Of a DNA stretch of 41,108 nt, positions 8,428-16,238 are shown one piece after another (the first letter of the stretch is position 1; every line of letters begins with the position of its first letter). Below the pieces are notes generated by a model. That model was not told where the DNA came from. It saw only the letters and a program-made list of their open reading frames with translations, and did no database searches. The position numbers were made by a program, and so were the translations under genes. Source of the stretch: Flavobacteriaceae bacterium (GTDB taxonomy: Bacteria > Bacteroidota > Bacteroidia > Flavobacteriales > Flavobacteriaceae); contig CANGCT010000010.1 of assembly GCA_947452415.1 (NCBI GenBank), positions 1-41,108 on the forward strand, in the 5' to 3' direction.

Positions 8428-10677
8428 TTAATCAAATTTTGATTTTACTTCTTCTTTTGGCCAAGTATTATTTGTAACATCAATATCGGCAGTTTCCAAC
8501 TTCGGATCCAATTGAATTTTCACAATTGCCTTTTGTGACGCAAAGGTTCTATTTACTTCCTTATCGTTCATTCTCCAAATTTGTGCTGGAAATTTTTGTG
8601 TTTCCGTCGTGCCATCCTCGTAAGTCAATTCTACTATAATTGGCATTACTAGTGCGCCTGGTTTATTAAACGTAACTTGATAAAAATATTTCGGTTCATT
8701 TAGTTTAGCACGCTCTTCGGCATTGAAATGCGAAGTAACATAGTCATTCAAAGCAGTATAATCGGTAATTTTAAAAGGCTTGTTTAATTCTTGCTTATAG
8801 TCTTCGCTATCTTCAGCAATCATATATACCATTGGCCCAGGATTGGTATCGCGACGTCTTTGTTTCTTCATGAATTCTGAAACTTCTTTAGAAGGCTCGT
8901 TGCTTACATAATATTTTTTCACTTCTTTAATCCCGATATCATTGGCATCGGTAGTATAAAACCAACCTCTCCAAAACCAATCCAAATCAACTGCCGAAGC
9001 ATCTTCCATAGTTCTAAAGAAATCTTCTGGCGTTGGATGTTTAAATTTCCAACGATTGGCATAAGTTTTAAAAGCATAATCGAACAATTCATGTCCCATA
9101 ATCGTTTCCCGAAGGATGTTCAAAGCCGCTGCTGGTTTTCCGTAAGCGTTATTTCCAAATTGGCGAATACTTTCGGAATTTGTCATGATAGGTTCCAATC
9201 CTTTTTGATCGCCACTCATGTAAGGCACAATATTTTTAGCAGGCCCGCGACGAAGAGGGAAATTAGGATCGAATGATTTTTCGGCTAAAAATTCCATGAA
9301 AGAGTTCAACCCTTCGTCCATCCATGTCCATTGGCGCTCATCCGAATTGATAATCATTGGAAAGAAATTATGTCCAACTTCATGACAAATCACACCCAAC
9401 ATTCCGTATTTGGTTTGGTCATTGTACTTTCCTTGTGCGTCGGGACGCCCAAAATTCCAGCAAATCATTGGATATTCCATACCTTGATCTCTAGCATTAA
9501 TTGAAATTGCTTTTGGATAAGGATAATCAAAGGTATAACTGGAATAACTTTTTAAAGTATGAGCGATAATTCTAGTAGAATATTGCTCCCAAAGTGGGTT
9601 TCCTTCTTTAGGATATAGCGAAATTGCCATTGCCGTAGTGCTTCCCGTTTTGACCGCCATGGCATCGTAAATGAATTTTCTAGAAGTGGAAATTCCAAAA
9701 TCACGAACATTATCTGCTTTGAATTTCCAGGTTTTTTTCTTGTCAGAAAATCCTTTTTCAGCTACTTCCGCCTCGGCTTGCGTTACCACAATTACAGGAT
9801 TGTCAAATGCTTTTTCTGCTTGTGCATAACGCGCTAATTGTGCTGGAGTAAAGACTTCTGCTCTATTCAATAAAGTTCCGGTGGCTTCCAAAATATGATC
9901 TGCAGGAACAGTAATATTTACTTCAAAATTCCCGAAAGGCAAAGCAAATTCTCCCGAACCCCAAAATTGCATATTTTGCCATCCTTCCACATCATTATAT
10001 ACTGCCATTCTTGGATAAAACTGAGCAATGATGTATAAGTTATTTCCATCGGCATCAAAATGTTCGTAGCCCGAACGACCTCCATCCAAAGTATAATTAT
10101 TGATATTGTACCACCATTTAATAGAAAAGGAAATCTTCTCTCCGTGTTTTAAAACTTTAGGCAATTCGATACGCATCATCGTTTGATTGATACTGTATTG
10201 CATTGGTTTTCCTAAGGCATCTTTCACAAATTCTATATTGAAACCACCGTCAAAATCGGCTTCTAAATATTTTCTAGAAAACCCTTGAGTACTAATTGCA
10301 GGATCGGTTATATTGCTTTCTACCAATGGCGAAAGCGACTGCCGCGACTGTTGATTTTGATCTAATTGTACCCAAAGATAATCTAATGCTTCTTTGGCAT
10401 TATTGGTATAAGTTATGGTTTCTTGTCCGTAAAGTTTGGTGTTTTTATCGTCCAACTCCACATCCATTTTATAATCGGCTTGTTGCTGATAATATTCTGG
10501 CCCTGGTGCTCCAGAAGCAGTACGATACATATTGGGAGTTGCCAATAAATCATACATTTGCTGGAATTTATCCGGATTTTTTTCGCTTGGAATAGGCGAT
10601 TTTTGGATTTCTTGTGCAGAAATTCCGATAGAAAAAATTAGAAAAAATAATTTACTGATTGGGGAACAATACTTCAT
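8428..10677 (-). CDS. Secreted M1-family (aminopeptidase N-like) zinc metallopeptidase
   Basis: A 749-residue protein with a signal peptide ending at SAQ (residue 22). The gluzincin site is HEVGH at 432-436, with the third zinc ligand E455 in WMDEGLNSF (HExxH-18-E), and the substrate-binding GMEYP replaces the usual GxMEN. The N-terminal half has the beta-sheet layout of M1 peptidases. The C-terminus ends in Lys/Asp-rich strands without a recognisable type IX sorting domain. It probably trims peptides in the periplasm or at the outer membrane. A DUF6702-like secreted protein gene lies 57 bases upstream in the same direction. Confidence 0.92.
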   Translation of the reverse strand: MKYCSPISKLFFLIFSIGISAQEIQKSPIPSEKNPDKFQQMYDLLATPNMYRTASGAPGPEYYQQQADYKMDVELDDKNTKLYGQETITYTNNAKEALDYLWVQLDQNQQSRQSLSPLVESNITDPAISTQGFSRKYLEADFDGGFNIEFVKDALGKPMQYSINQTMMRIELPKVLKHGEKISFSIKWWYNINNYTLDGGRSGYEHFDADGNNLYIIAQFYPRMAVYNDVEGWQNMQFWGSGEFALPFGNFEVNITVPADHILEATGTLLNRAEVFTPAQLARYAQAEKAFDNPVIVVTQAEAEVAEKGFSDKKKTWKFKADNVRDFGISTSRKFIYDAMAVKTGSTTAMAISLYPKEGNPLWEQYSTRIIAHTLKSYSSYTFDYPYPKAISINARDQGMEYPMICWNFGRPDAQGKYNDQTKYGMLGVICHEVGHNFFPMIINSDERQWTWMDEGLNSFMEFLAEKSFDPNFPLRRGPAKNIVPYMSGDQKGLEPIMTNSESIRQFGNNAYGKPAAALNILRETIMGHELFDYAFKTYANRWKFKHPTPEDFFRTMEDASAVDLDWFWRGWFYTTDANDIGIKEVKKYYVSNEPSKEVSEFMKKQRRRDTNPGPMVYMIAEDSEDYKQELNKPFKITDYTALNDYVTSHFNAEERAKLNEPKYFYQVTFNKPGALVMPIIVELTYEDGTTETQKFPAQIWRMNDKEVNRTFASQKAIVKIQLDPKLETADIDVTNNTWPKEEVKSKFD

Positions 10678-10734
10678 ACTTAATTTTTAAGAGCATAAAA
10701 GTAATTGTTTTTAATGAAAAATAATATTTTGCAA

Positions 10735-11235
10735 TTATTTTAACACTCGTTTAAAATTATCGGATGTCAAAATTACACTTTGCTTTTCGCCTGTAATATT
10801 AGCTTGAATAATATTTTGTTGCTCGGAATTCCATTCGGTTAACGCACTATTTTCAATTTCTAAATTGGATATTTTTGAGACATCGGGAATTCTGAAATAA
10901 CAAATTAGCACATTTGCCTCTACTTCTTTGCTTAAAAAAGTCATGGGTTTTACTACTCCATTTACTCTCAAGAAGAATCTTTCAGCAAAATATTTCTTCA
11001 TGTTTACTTCGTCTTGAGCAGTTTCTTGAGCATTTCCTAAATTGGTTTTTACATGGAATTTTTTCTCCATAGCAGCATTGAAATCGTCTACAAAAATTCG
11101 GGAAGTAATTTGAATTCGTTTCTTTTGAGGCACATAATCTATTTGATAAATTGCCATGTAAAATTTATGAATTCCCATGGAAGAAAGGCTCACAAACAAT
11201 AAAATAAAAACTAGAAATTTGATATATCTTAACAC
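10735..11235 (-). CDS. Small secreted protein, DUF6702-like
   Basis: The 166-residue protein has an N-terminal hydrophobic segment (about residues 4-21) and then HKFYMAIYQIDYVPQKKRIQITSRIFVDDF. This beginning is characteristic of a Bacteroidota family whose genes sit next to M1 peptidases. The rest is beta-rich with no catalytic motif. The function is unknown. The gene order (carboxypeptidase-like domain protein, this protein, M1 peptidase) suggests a shared envelope role, but that is inference. The family number is from memory. Confidence 0.65.
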   Translation of the reverse strand: MLRYIKFLVFILLFVSLSSMGIHKFYMAIYQIDYVPQKKRIQITSRIFVDDFNAAMEKKFHVKTNLGNAQETAQDEVNMKKYFAERFFLRVNGVVKPMTFLSKEVEANVLICYFRIPDVSKISNLEIENSALTEWNSEQQNIIQANITGEKQSVILTSDNFKRVLK

Positions 11236-11265
11236 TACAAAAAACGGATTTGATTAACTAAAGTC

Positions 11266-11273
11266 CAAAAATA
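11266..11273 (-). promoter_or_regulatory. -7 element (TATTTTTG) for the DUF6702-like gene
   Basis: TATTTTTG on the minus strand lies 30 bases before the ATG at 11235, in the short gap after the preceding gene. Confidence 0.4.
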
Positions 11274-11280
11274 GGTTAAT

Positions 11281-12015
11281 TTATTTATCCTTCAAAAGTT
11301 GATTGTATTTAACTGCAAGCTCATTCATAATAAAAGTTGCCATCGTTTTGTTTTTAGATTTCATTGCTTCAGCAAATTTTGCATCTTCTACTATATAATA
11401 TTCAAATCCTTTAACGTAATCTTCGGGAATTTTTAGGGTTTGGGTGAAGTATTTAGATTCATACCAAGCCTCTATTTTATCTAATAAGGTTTCTTTTTTC
11501 TCAACTTCAATTTCTTTTTTAAGCATTTCAGTCCTGCCAGAAAGCCAGTTTAAAATTGGATCTACAGGCAAAATTCCTCCGCCAGAAGTTGCTGTAATTA
11601 ATTTACGTTCTGCTGGGGTGTAGTGTTTGGTAAATGGAGAAATAATTCCCAAAGAAACTGCATTAATATTTTTGAATTCGTTAATTTTTACTTCATCTAA
11701 GAACCTTACTATTGGCTCCATTTTAACAAAGAAAAGATTATTAGTGAAATCACTTTCTTTTAATGCTACTTTTAATCCTTTAAATTGAACTGAAGAAAAT
11801 AGTAAAGTATCGCCAACACTAGCATTTATAGAAAAATATCCTCCTTGTTCCGTTAATGTAGATTTTTCTGTTTTAAGGTTTATCAAATAAATTGCTTCCA
11901 AATCATTGTAACTTGCCGTTACTTTTCCATTTAGTCTTTTAGAAATAGAAGCTGTTTGCCCTTGAGCAAAAGTTACTAAAAAAAGTAAAAGAAAGTTAAA
12001 TTTAATGGTTTTCAA
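11281..12015 (-). CDS. Secreted protein with a carboxypeptidase-like regulatory (CarbopepD_reg) domain
   Basis: The TTG at 12015 is the preferred start. The product begins L/MKTIKFNFLLLFLVTFAQGQ, a clean signal peptide, and gives 244 residues. The longer frame to the ATG at 12081 would start upstream of two -7 boxes at 12043-12060 and add an unlikely N-terminus. The mature N-terminus (KRLNGKVTASYNDLEAIYLIN, then FSINASVGDTLLFSSVQF) is the beta-sandwich common in Bacteroidota envelope proteins. The C-terminal half is helical and Lys-rich and is not recognised. The function is unknown. Confidence 0.7.
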   Translation of the reverse strand: MKTIKFNFLLLFLVTFAQGQTASISKRLNGKVTASYNDLEAIYLINLKTEKSTLTEQGGYFSINASVGDTLLFSSVQFKGLKVALKESDFTNNLFFVKMEPIVRFLDEVKINEFKNINAVSLGIISPFTKHYTPAERKLITATSGGGILPVDPILNWLSGRTEMLKKEIEVEKKETLLDKIEAWYESKYFTQTLKIPEDYVKGFEYYIVEDAKFAEAMKSKNKTMATFIMNELAVKYNQLLKDK

Positions 12016-12042
12016 AACAAAAGGTATTGTTAATTTCTTGGA

Positions 12043-12060
12043 CAAAAGTATCCAAAAGTA
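12043..12060 (-). promoter_or_regulatory. Tandem -7 elements deciding the start of the CarbopepD gene
   Basis: TACTTTTG occurs twice on the minus strand, at 12060-12053 and 12050-12043, ten bases apart. Either would start transcription about 20-30 bases before the TTG at 12015 and downstream of the alternative ATG at 12081. Confidence 0.5.
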
Positions 12061-12111
12061 TTCCAAAAAAAAGGCCAACACAATTGTAAATCTATGTTAA
12101 TTATTAATTCG

Positions 12112-12119
12112 TAAATTTG
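12112..12119 (+). promoter_or_regulatory. -7 element (TAAATTTG) for pepE
   Basis: TAAATTTG lies 19 bases before the ATG at 12139. A TTG at 12084-12086 is 25 bases away, slightly far for the -33 element. Confidence 0.5.
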
Positions 12120-12138
12120 CCTTAAATTTAAATAACGA

Positions 12139-12840
12139 ATGAAAAACCTAATTATAGCAAGTACCTCAACCCTTCATGGAGGTGACTATTTACAATATTT
12201 ACTGCCTGTTTTAGAAAACCATTTTGCTAATTGTGAAACCATTATTTTTGTTCCGTATGCACGTCCTGGTGGAATTACCCCTGATGAATATACTCAAACG
12301 GTTCAAAAGGCATTTTCTAAAATCAATAAAAAAGTAGTTGGCTTGCATACTTTTGAAAATCCTGCAGAAGCTCTTGCAACTGCAGAAGGCATTTTTACTG
12401 GTGGCGGAAATACCTTTTTATTGGTAACGCAATTGTATCAAAACAAAGTTATGGAGGTTTTATCCAATGCTATTGCTAATGGAACTCCTTATTTAGGGAC
12501 TAGCGCTGGTAGTAACATTACTGGAATATCGATGCAAACCACTAACGACATGCCTATTATTTACCCCCCAAGTTTTACAACGTTGGGAGCTGTTCCGTTT
12601 AATTTGAATCCGCATTATTTAGATCCCGATAGCCAAAGTAAGCACATGGGAGAAACTCGAGAAACCCGTATTAAGGAATTTCATGCCTTTAACGATATTC
12701 CAGTTTTAGGATTACGCGAAGGCAGTTGGCTAGAGGTAAAAGAAGACAAAATAATTTTAAAGGGGACGTTAACAGCAAGATGGTTTACTCAAAACGAAGC
12801 TGCTGTAGAGTTACACCCCGAAACTAATATTGGAAATTAA
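12139..12840 (+). CDS. pepE: Dipeptidase E (alpha-aspartyl dipeptidase, family S51)
   Basis: The 233-residue cytoplasmic serine peptidase hydrolyses dipeptides with N-terminal Asp. The nucleophile elbow GTSAGSN places Ser122; His159 (NPHYLDPD) and Glu194 (LREGSW) fit the unusual Ser-His-Glu triad. FTGGGNTF near residue 90 is the glycine-rich substrate loop of the class I glutamine amidotransferase-like fold. The length matches the Salmonella enzyme. The gene stands alone with its own -7 box and ends in a hairpin terminator shared with tRNA-Gly on the other strand. Confidence 0.93.
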   Translation: MKNLIIASTSTLHGGDYLQYLLPVLENHFANCETIIFVPYARPGGITPDEYTQTVQKAFSKINKKVVGLHTFENPAEALATAEGIFTGGGNTFLLVTQLYQNKVMEVLSNAIANGTPYLGTSAGSNITGISMQTTNDMPIIYPPSFTTLGAVPFNLNPHYLDPDSQSKHMGETRETRIKEFHAFNDIPVLGLREGSWLEVKEDKIILKGTLTARWFTQNEAAVELHPETNIGN

Positions 12841-12850
12841 AAAGAATAAA

Positions 12851-12880
12851 AAAAACCCGAATCAGATGATTCGGGTTTTT
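12851..12880. terminator. Bidirectional terminator shared by pepE and tRNA-Gly
   Basis: The perfect stem CCCGAATC/GATTCGGG with loop AGAT is flanked by five A on the left and five T on the right. It works for pepE (+) and for the tRNA read from the other strand, which ends at 12885. Confidence 0.88.
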
Positions 12881-12884
12881 GCAG

Positions 12885-12957
<73 letters not shown>

Positions 12958-12967
12958 ATTGTGAGTG

Positions 12968-13000
12968 CAAATATAAAGGATTTGTTTCTTTGGATGCAAA
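12968..13000 (-). promoter_or_regulatory. Promoter of tRNA-Gly
   Basis: On the minus strand TTTG (13000-12997), a 21-base spacer and TATATTTG (12975-12968) give a consensus match ten bases before the tRNA 5' end. Confidence 0.7.
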
Positions 13001-13103
13001 TTTTTTTTGAAATTTATTTTTTCAAACAATTATTTTGTAACTTTCAAGACTCTAAAAGATTTATTATTAATTTGTTACCAAATTTTTAGAGTAGTTGAAA
13101 TAT

Positions 13104-13556
13104 ATGGAAGTTATAAAAAATATTAGTACAAAAGAAACTTTTTTAGTGCGTCAACCCGTATTAAGAAGTGGTAAACCAATAGAAAGTTGCCAATTTGAAG
13201 GTGATAATCTAAAAACTACTCTTCATTTCGGATTATTTATAGATGAAAAATTAATCGGAATCGTTTCTGTATATTCCAATAAAAACACTACTTTTATATC
13301 CCCAAATCAATTTCAAATAAGAGGAATGGCAATTTTACCAAAATTTCAAAAACGAGGTTTTGGTAAAAAATTAGTGAACCACTGCGAGGAATTCATCCAA
13401 AACCAAAAAGGCACTTTAATTTGGTTAAACGCACGCGAAAATGCTGTTTCTTTTTATGAAAAATTACATTATAAAAAAATTGGAGATCCTTTTGCTATTG
13501 CAGATATTGGGCTTCATTATTTAATGAAAAAAGAAATTGACGACCCTCATGAATAA
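13104..13556 (+). CDS. GNAT-family N-acetyltransferase
   Basis: The 150-residue protein starts at the ATG at 13104; a TTG at 13095 in the same frame is less likely. The GNAT acetyl-CoA motif A is clear: RGMAILPKFQKRGFGKKLV (Q/RxxGxG/A near residues 74-92), followed by WLNARENAVSFYEKLHYKKIG, the usual motif B. It is a free-standing acetyltransferase of unknown substrate. Its last eight bases overlap the start of the L,D-transpeptidase gene (ATGAATAA), so the two are translationally coupled. Confidence 0.88.
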   Translation: MEVIKNISTKETFLVRQPVLRSGKPIESCQFEGDNLKTTLHFGLFIDEKLIGIVSVYSNKNTTFISPNQFQIRGMAILPKFQKRGFGKKLVNHCEEFIQNQKGTLIWLNARENAVSFYEKLHYKKIGDPFAIADIGLHYLMKKEIDDPHE

Positions 13557-15252
13557 AATTTACTTGCTATTACTTATCTTTATTTTATCTAGTTGTAAAA
13601 AAACAGGAGAAACTAATTTCTCTTCTGAAGCATCTATAATTGACTTTTCCCTATTTAATAAAAGCAAAACAAGTATCGATTCATCCTATATAATTAATTC
13701 TAAAGATACGATACTTATAGAATTTTACCGAAAGCATAAATTTGAAACCGTTTGGAATTCCAAATCCGATCGAGAGTGGATGCTAAATGAAATTGCCAAC
13801 GCAGAAAATGAAGGATTGCAACCAGAAGATTATAATTACAAAAAACTTAATTCTTTGGAAGAAAATAGAGACAACCTGCCAGATTCTATTTTAACAAAAT
13901 TCGACGTTATGCTTACTCAGAGTGTACAACTTTATATTAACCACCTCAGCAAAGGCAAGTTAGATCCAAAAATACTTTATACTAATTGGGATTTAAGAGA
14001 AAAAAAGGTTCCAACTAATGCTATATTAAGCAATGGATTAGACAATGGAAATATAGAAACTGCCATAGAAAATTGCAAACCCAAGCATTTAATTTATCAA
14101 AAATTAAAAGCAAGTTTAAAAATTTTAAGGCAATTTCCTAAAGAAACTACTATTGAGCTTGTAGATTTAAAGGAACGAATAGTTCCTAATAAGAAAAATA
14201 AATATCTGCCAACCATTAAAAAAAAATTAATGTATTGGGGAGATATGAAAGAGAAAGACACCCTTATCACTACTTTTTATGATGCAAAAACACAAGAAGC
14301 AATTAAGATTTTTCAAGCCAGACACGGCCTTAAACCCGATGCCGTTATTGGCAGAAGCACAATTGACGCTATAAATTATAGCCGAAACCAACGAATTGAA
14401 CAAGTAATTGCTAACTTGGAACGTTGGAGATGGTTTGCCAATGATTTTGGAGCGCACTACTTATTAATAAACATTCCAGATTATACTATAGTGGCGGTAA
14501 AAAATAAGGATACTCTTCAATCACAACGTGTGGTTGTGGGAAAAGACTCGCGAAAAACACCAGTATTGGATTCTAAAATATCTAACATCAATTTAAATCC
14601 AAATTGGACCGTTCCGCCAACTATTTTAAAAGAAGACATTTATCCAGATGCCATTAAAGACCGAGGCGTTTTTAAGAAAAAAAGTTTGGTTATTTTAGAT
14701 TCAAAAAATAATGAAATTAACCCTTGGAATTGGAAAATAGAGGATGCAAATAAATACAAATACGTTCAAAAACCCAGTAGAAATAACTCCCTAGGTTCTA
14801 TGAAAATTAATTTTCCTAATCACTATTCGGTGTATTTACATGATACTAACCATCGTGACTTTTTTGCATTTTCTTTTCGGTCATTAAGTTCAGGTTGCGT
14901 TCGGCTAGAAAAACCACTTGAAATGGCATCGTATATTTTAAACGATACCGTTAAATGGTCACTTCAAAGAATAAAAGACACTACCGATATCTATTATTAT
15001 CGGAAATTGCAAAGAAAAAAACAACAATTAATTGATTTGAAAAATGCCAAATTAATGGCCAAAAATCCAACTTTAATTATTGAAAATAAAACATTACCAA
15101 AACCCGAACTGAAAACTATTGTGCTTAAAGTTAATGAAGATATTCTAATTCATCAATTATATTGGACGGCTTGGGAAACCAAAGGCATACTCAATTTTAG
15201 AGAGGATATTTATTGTTTGGATGCCGATTTATACTCTAAATTAAGATATTAG
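13549..15252 (+). CDS. YcbB-type L,D-transpeptidase lipoprotein
   Basis: The ATG at 13549 starts a 567-residue protein with a lipoprotein signal (LLIFILSSC, Cys at about 16). Then come an N-terminal helical domain, a peptidoglycan-binding domain near residues 245-285 (QEAIKIFQARHGLKPDAVIG) and the YkuD/LDT catalytic domain. The latter has a His region (YLHDTNHRDFF) and SSGCVRLEKP with the nucleophile Cys450. Such enzymes form 3-3 cross-links in peptidoglycan. It is coupled to the GNAT gene. Its tail overlaps that of another L,D-transpeptidase-like gene on the opposite strand by 12 bases. Confidence 0.92.
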   Translation: MNKIYLLLLIFILSSCKKTGETNFSSEASIIDFSLFNKSKTSIDSSYIINSKDTILIEFYRKHKFETVWNSKSDREWMLNEIANAENEGLQPEDYNYKKLNSLEENRDNLPDSILTKFDVMLTQSVQLYINHLSKGKLDPKILYTNWDLREKKVPTNAILSNGLDNGNIETAIENCKPKHLIYQKLKASLKILRQFPKETTIELVDLKERIVPNKKNKYLPTIKKKLMYWGDMKEKDTLITTFYDAKTQEAIKIFQARHGLKPDAVIGRSTIDAINYSRNQRIEQVIANLERWRWFANDFGAHYLLINIPDYTIVAVKNKDTLQSQRVVVGKDSRKTPVLDSKISNINLNPNWTVPPTILKEDIYPDAIKDRGVFKKKSLVILDSKNNEINPWNWKIEDANKYKYVQKPSRNNSLGSMKINFPNHYSVYLHDTNHRDFFAFSFRSLSSGCVRLEKPLEMASYILNDTVKWSLQRIKDTTDIYYYRKLQRKKQQLIDLKNAKLMAKNPTLIIENKTLPKPELKTIVLKVNEDILIHQLYWTAWETKGILNFREDIYCLDADLYSKLRY

Positions 15253-15942
15253 TTTAGCACTAGCATTATTAATTTGGGTTGAATGGTAAATAAATAAGCA
15301 CGATTTATTTTTTATCGTTTCAATTATTTTTTTGCTTTGCCCCATCGGAACAGCAGGACAGCCATGACTTTTACCTAGTCGGCTATGGTTTTTTAAGAAG
15401 TCTTCCGAAACATAATCGGCACCATGAATTACAATGGCTCGTTGTCTAGCATTATCGTTAACGCCTTTTTCTAAACCGTCTAGTTTTAAGGACAAACCAT
15501 GCTTTCCTTGGTACACTTCTCCTGTTGCAAAAAATCCTAAGCTACTTTTATTGGATTCATTAATATTAGAAAATTGATTAGCAAAATTCTCGCCCGAATT
15601 CTTTCCGTGTGCGACCAAAGTATTGAGGATAATTTTATTTTGAACCATATCAATAATCCATAATCGCTTCACTCTAGAACTCAATCTAAAATCGATAATG
15701 GTAAGTAAATCCTTTTGAAAAAATCCTTTTTCCTTAAAAGAATAAAACCCTTTTAATGCCTCGGAAAAACTTTCCAACTGTGGTAACTGAAAATGATTGG
15801 CATTTAAATTATTATAGGCAGAAACAACCCTCTTAGAAGAAGATATCATTGCACTATTTTTGGGATGAATTTCTTTCCTGAAATTTGGAACAATAAAAAA
15901 TAAACCTAATAAGGCGAGACCAAAAAATGTAAGTAATTTCAT
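15241..15942 (-). CDS. Murein L,D-transpeptidase catalytic domain protein (YkuD_2-like)
   Basis: The 233-residue protein has an N-terminal hydrophobic segment (about residues 3-20), either a signal peptide or an anchor. The catalytic end carries AIVIHGADYV and GKSHGCPAVP with Cys195, the L,D-transpeptidase His/Cys pair in the variant used by the YkuD_2 family. A periplasmic role in peptidoglycan editing is expected. It converges on the YcbB-type enzyme with a 12-base tail overlap and no terminator between them. Confidence 0.88.
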   Translation of the reverse strand: MKLLTFFGLALLGLFFIVPNFRKEIHPKNSAMISSSKRVVSAYNNLNANHFQLPQLESFSEALKGFYSFKEKGFFQKDLLTIIDFRLSSRVKRLWIIDMVQNKIILNTLVAHGKNSGENFANQFSNINESNKSSLGFFATGEVYQGKHGLSLKLDGLEKGVNDNARQRAIVIHGADYVSEDFLKNHSRLGKSHGCPAVPMGQSKKIIETIKNKSCLFIYHSTQINNASAKLIS

Positions 15943-15978
15943 AATATTAAGTAGGTTAAGTAGATTTTTTAATTTTCA

Positions 15979-16009
15979 CAAAGGTACCTTCTCAAAAAAG
16001 CAATGTCAA
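15979..16009 (-). promoter_or_regulatory. Promoter of the YkuD_2-like gene
   Basis: On the minus strand TTG (16009-16007), a 20-base spacer and TACCTTTG (15986-15979) fit the consensus. The leader to the ATG at 15942 is about 30 bases. Confidence 0.6.
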
Positions 16010-16212
16010 GTTAATTGTATAATATTTAACGATTAAATACGTTATTATTCGATAAATTACAGGTTTAAAGGAGGCTAATTTGGTTTATTTTAATTAAAAA
16101 CTATGTTTTAATTGCATAAAAGAGCTTTGAGAATAAGGGTTTTAATTAAAAAAATATTTTATAAACTGTAACATTTAACTATTTTCATAGTCTATTGTAT
16201 TTAAAGCCGAAT

Positions 16213-16220
16213 TAACTTTG
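16213..16220 (+). promoter_or_regulatory. -7 element (TAACTTTG) deciding the DUF5916-like start
   Basis: TAACTTTG contains the upstream in-frame TTG at 16218, so that codon would not be transcribed. This supports the ATG at 16239. Confidence 0.5.
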
Positions 16221-16238
16221 CCGATTGAAATTCAAATT

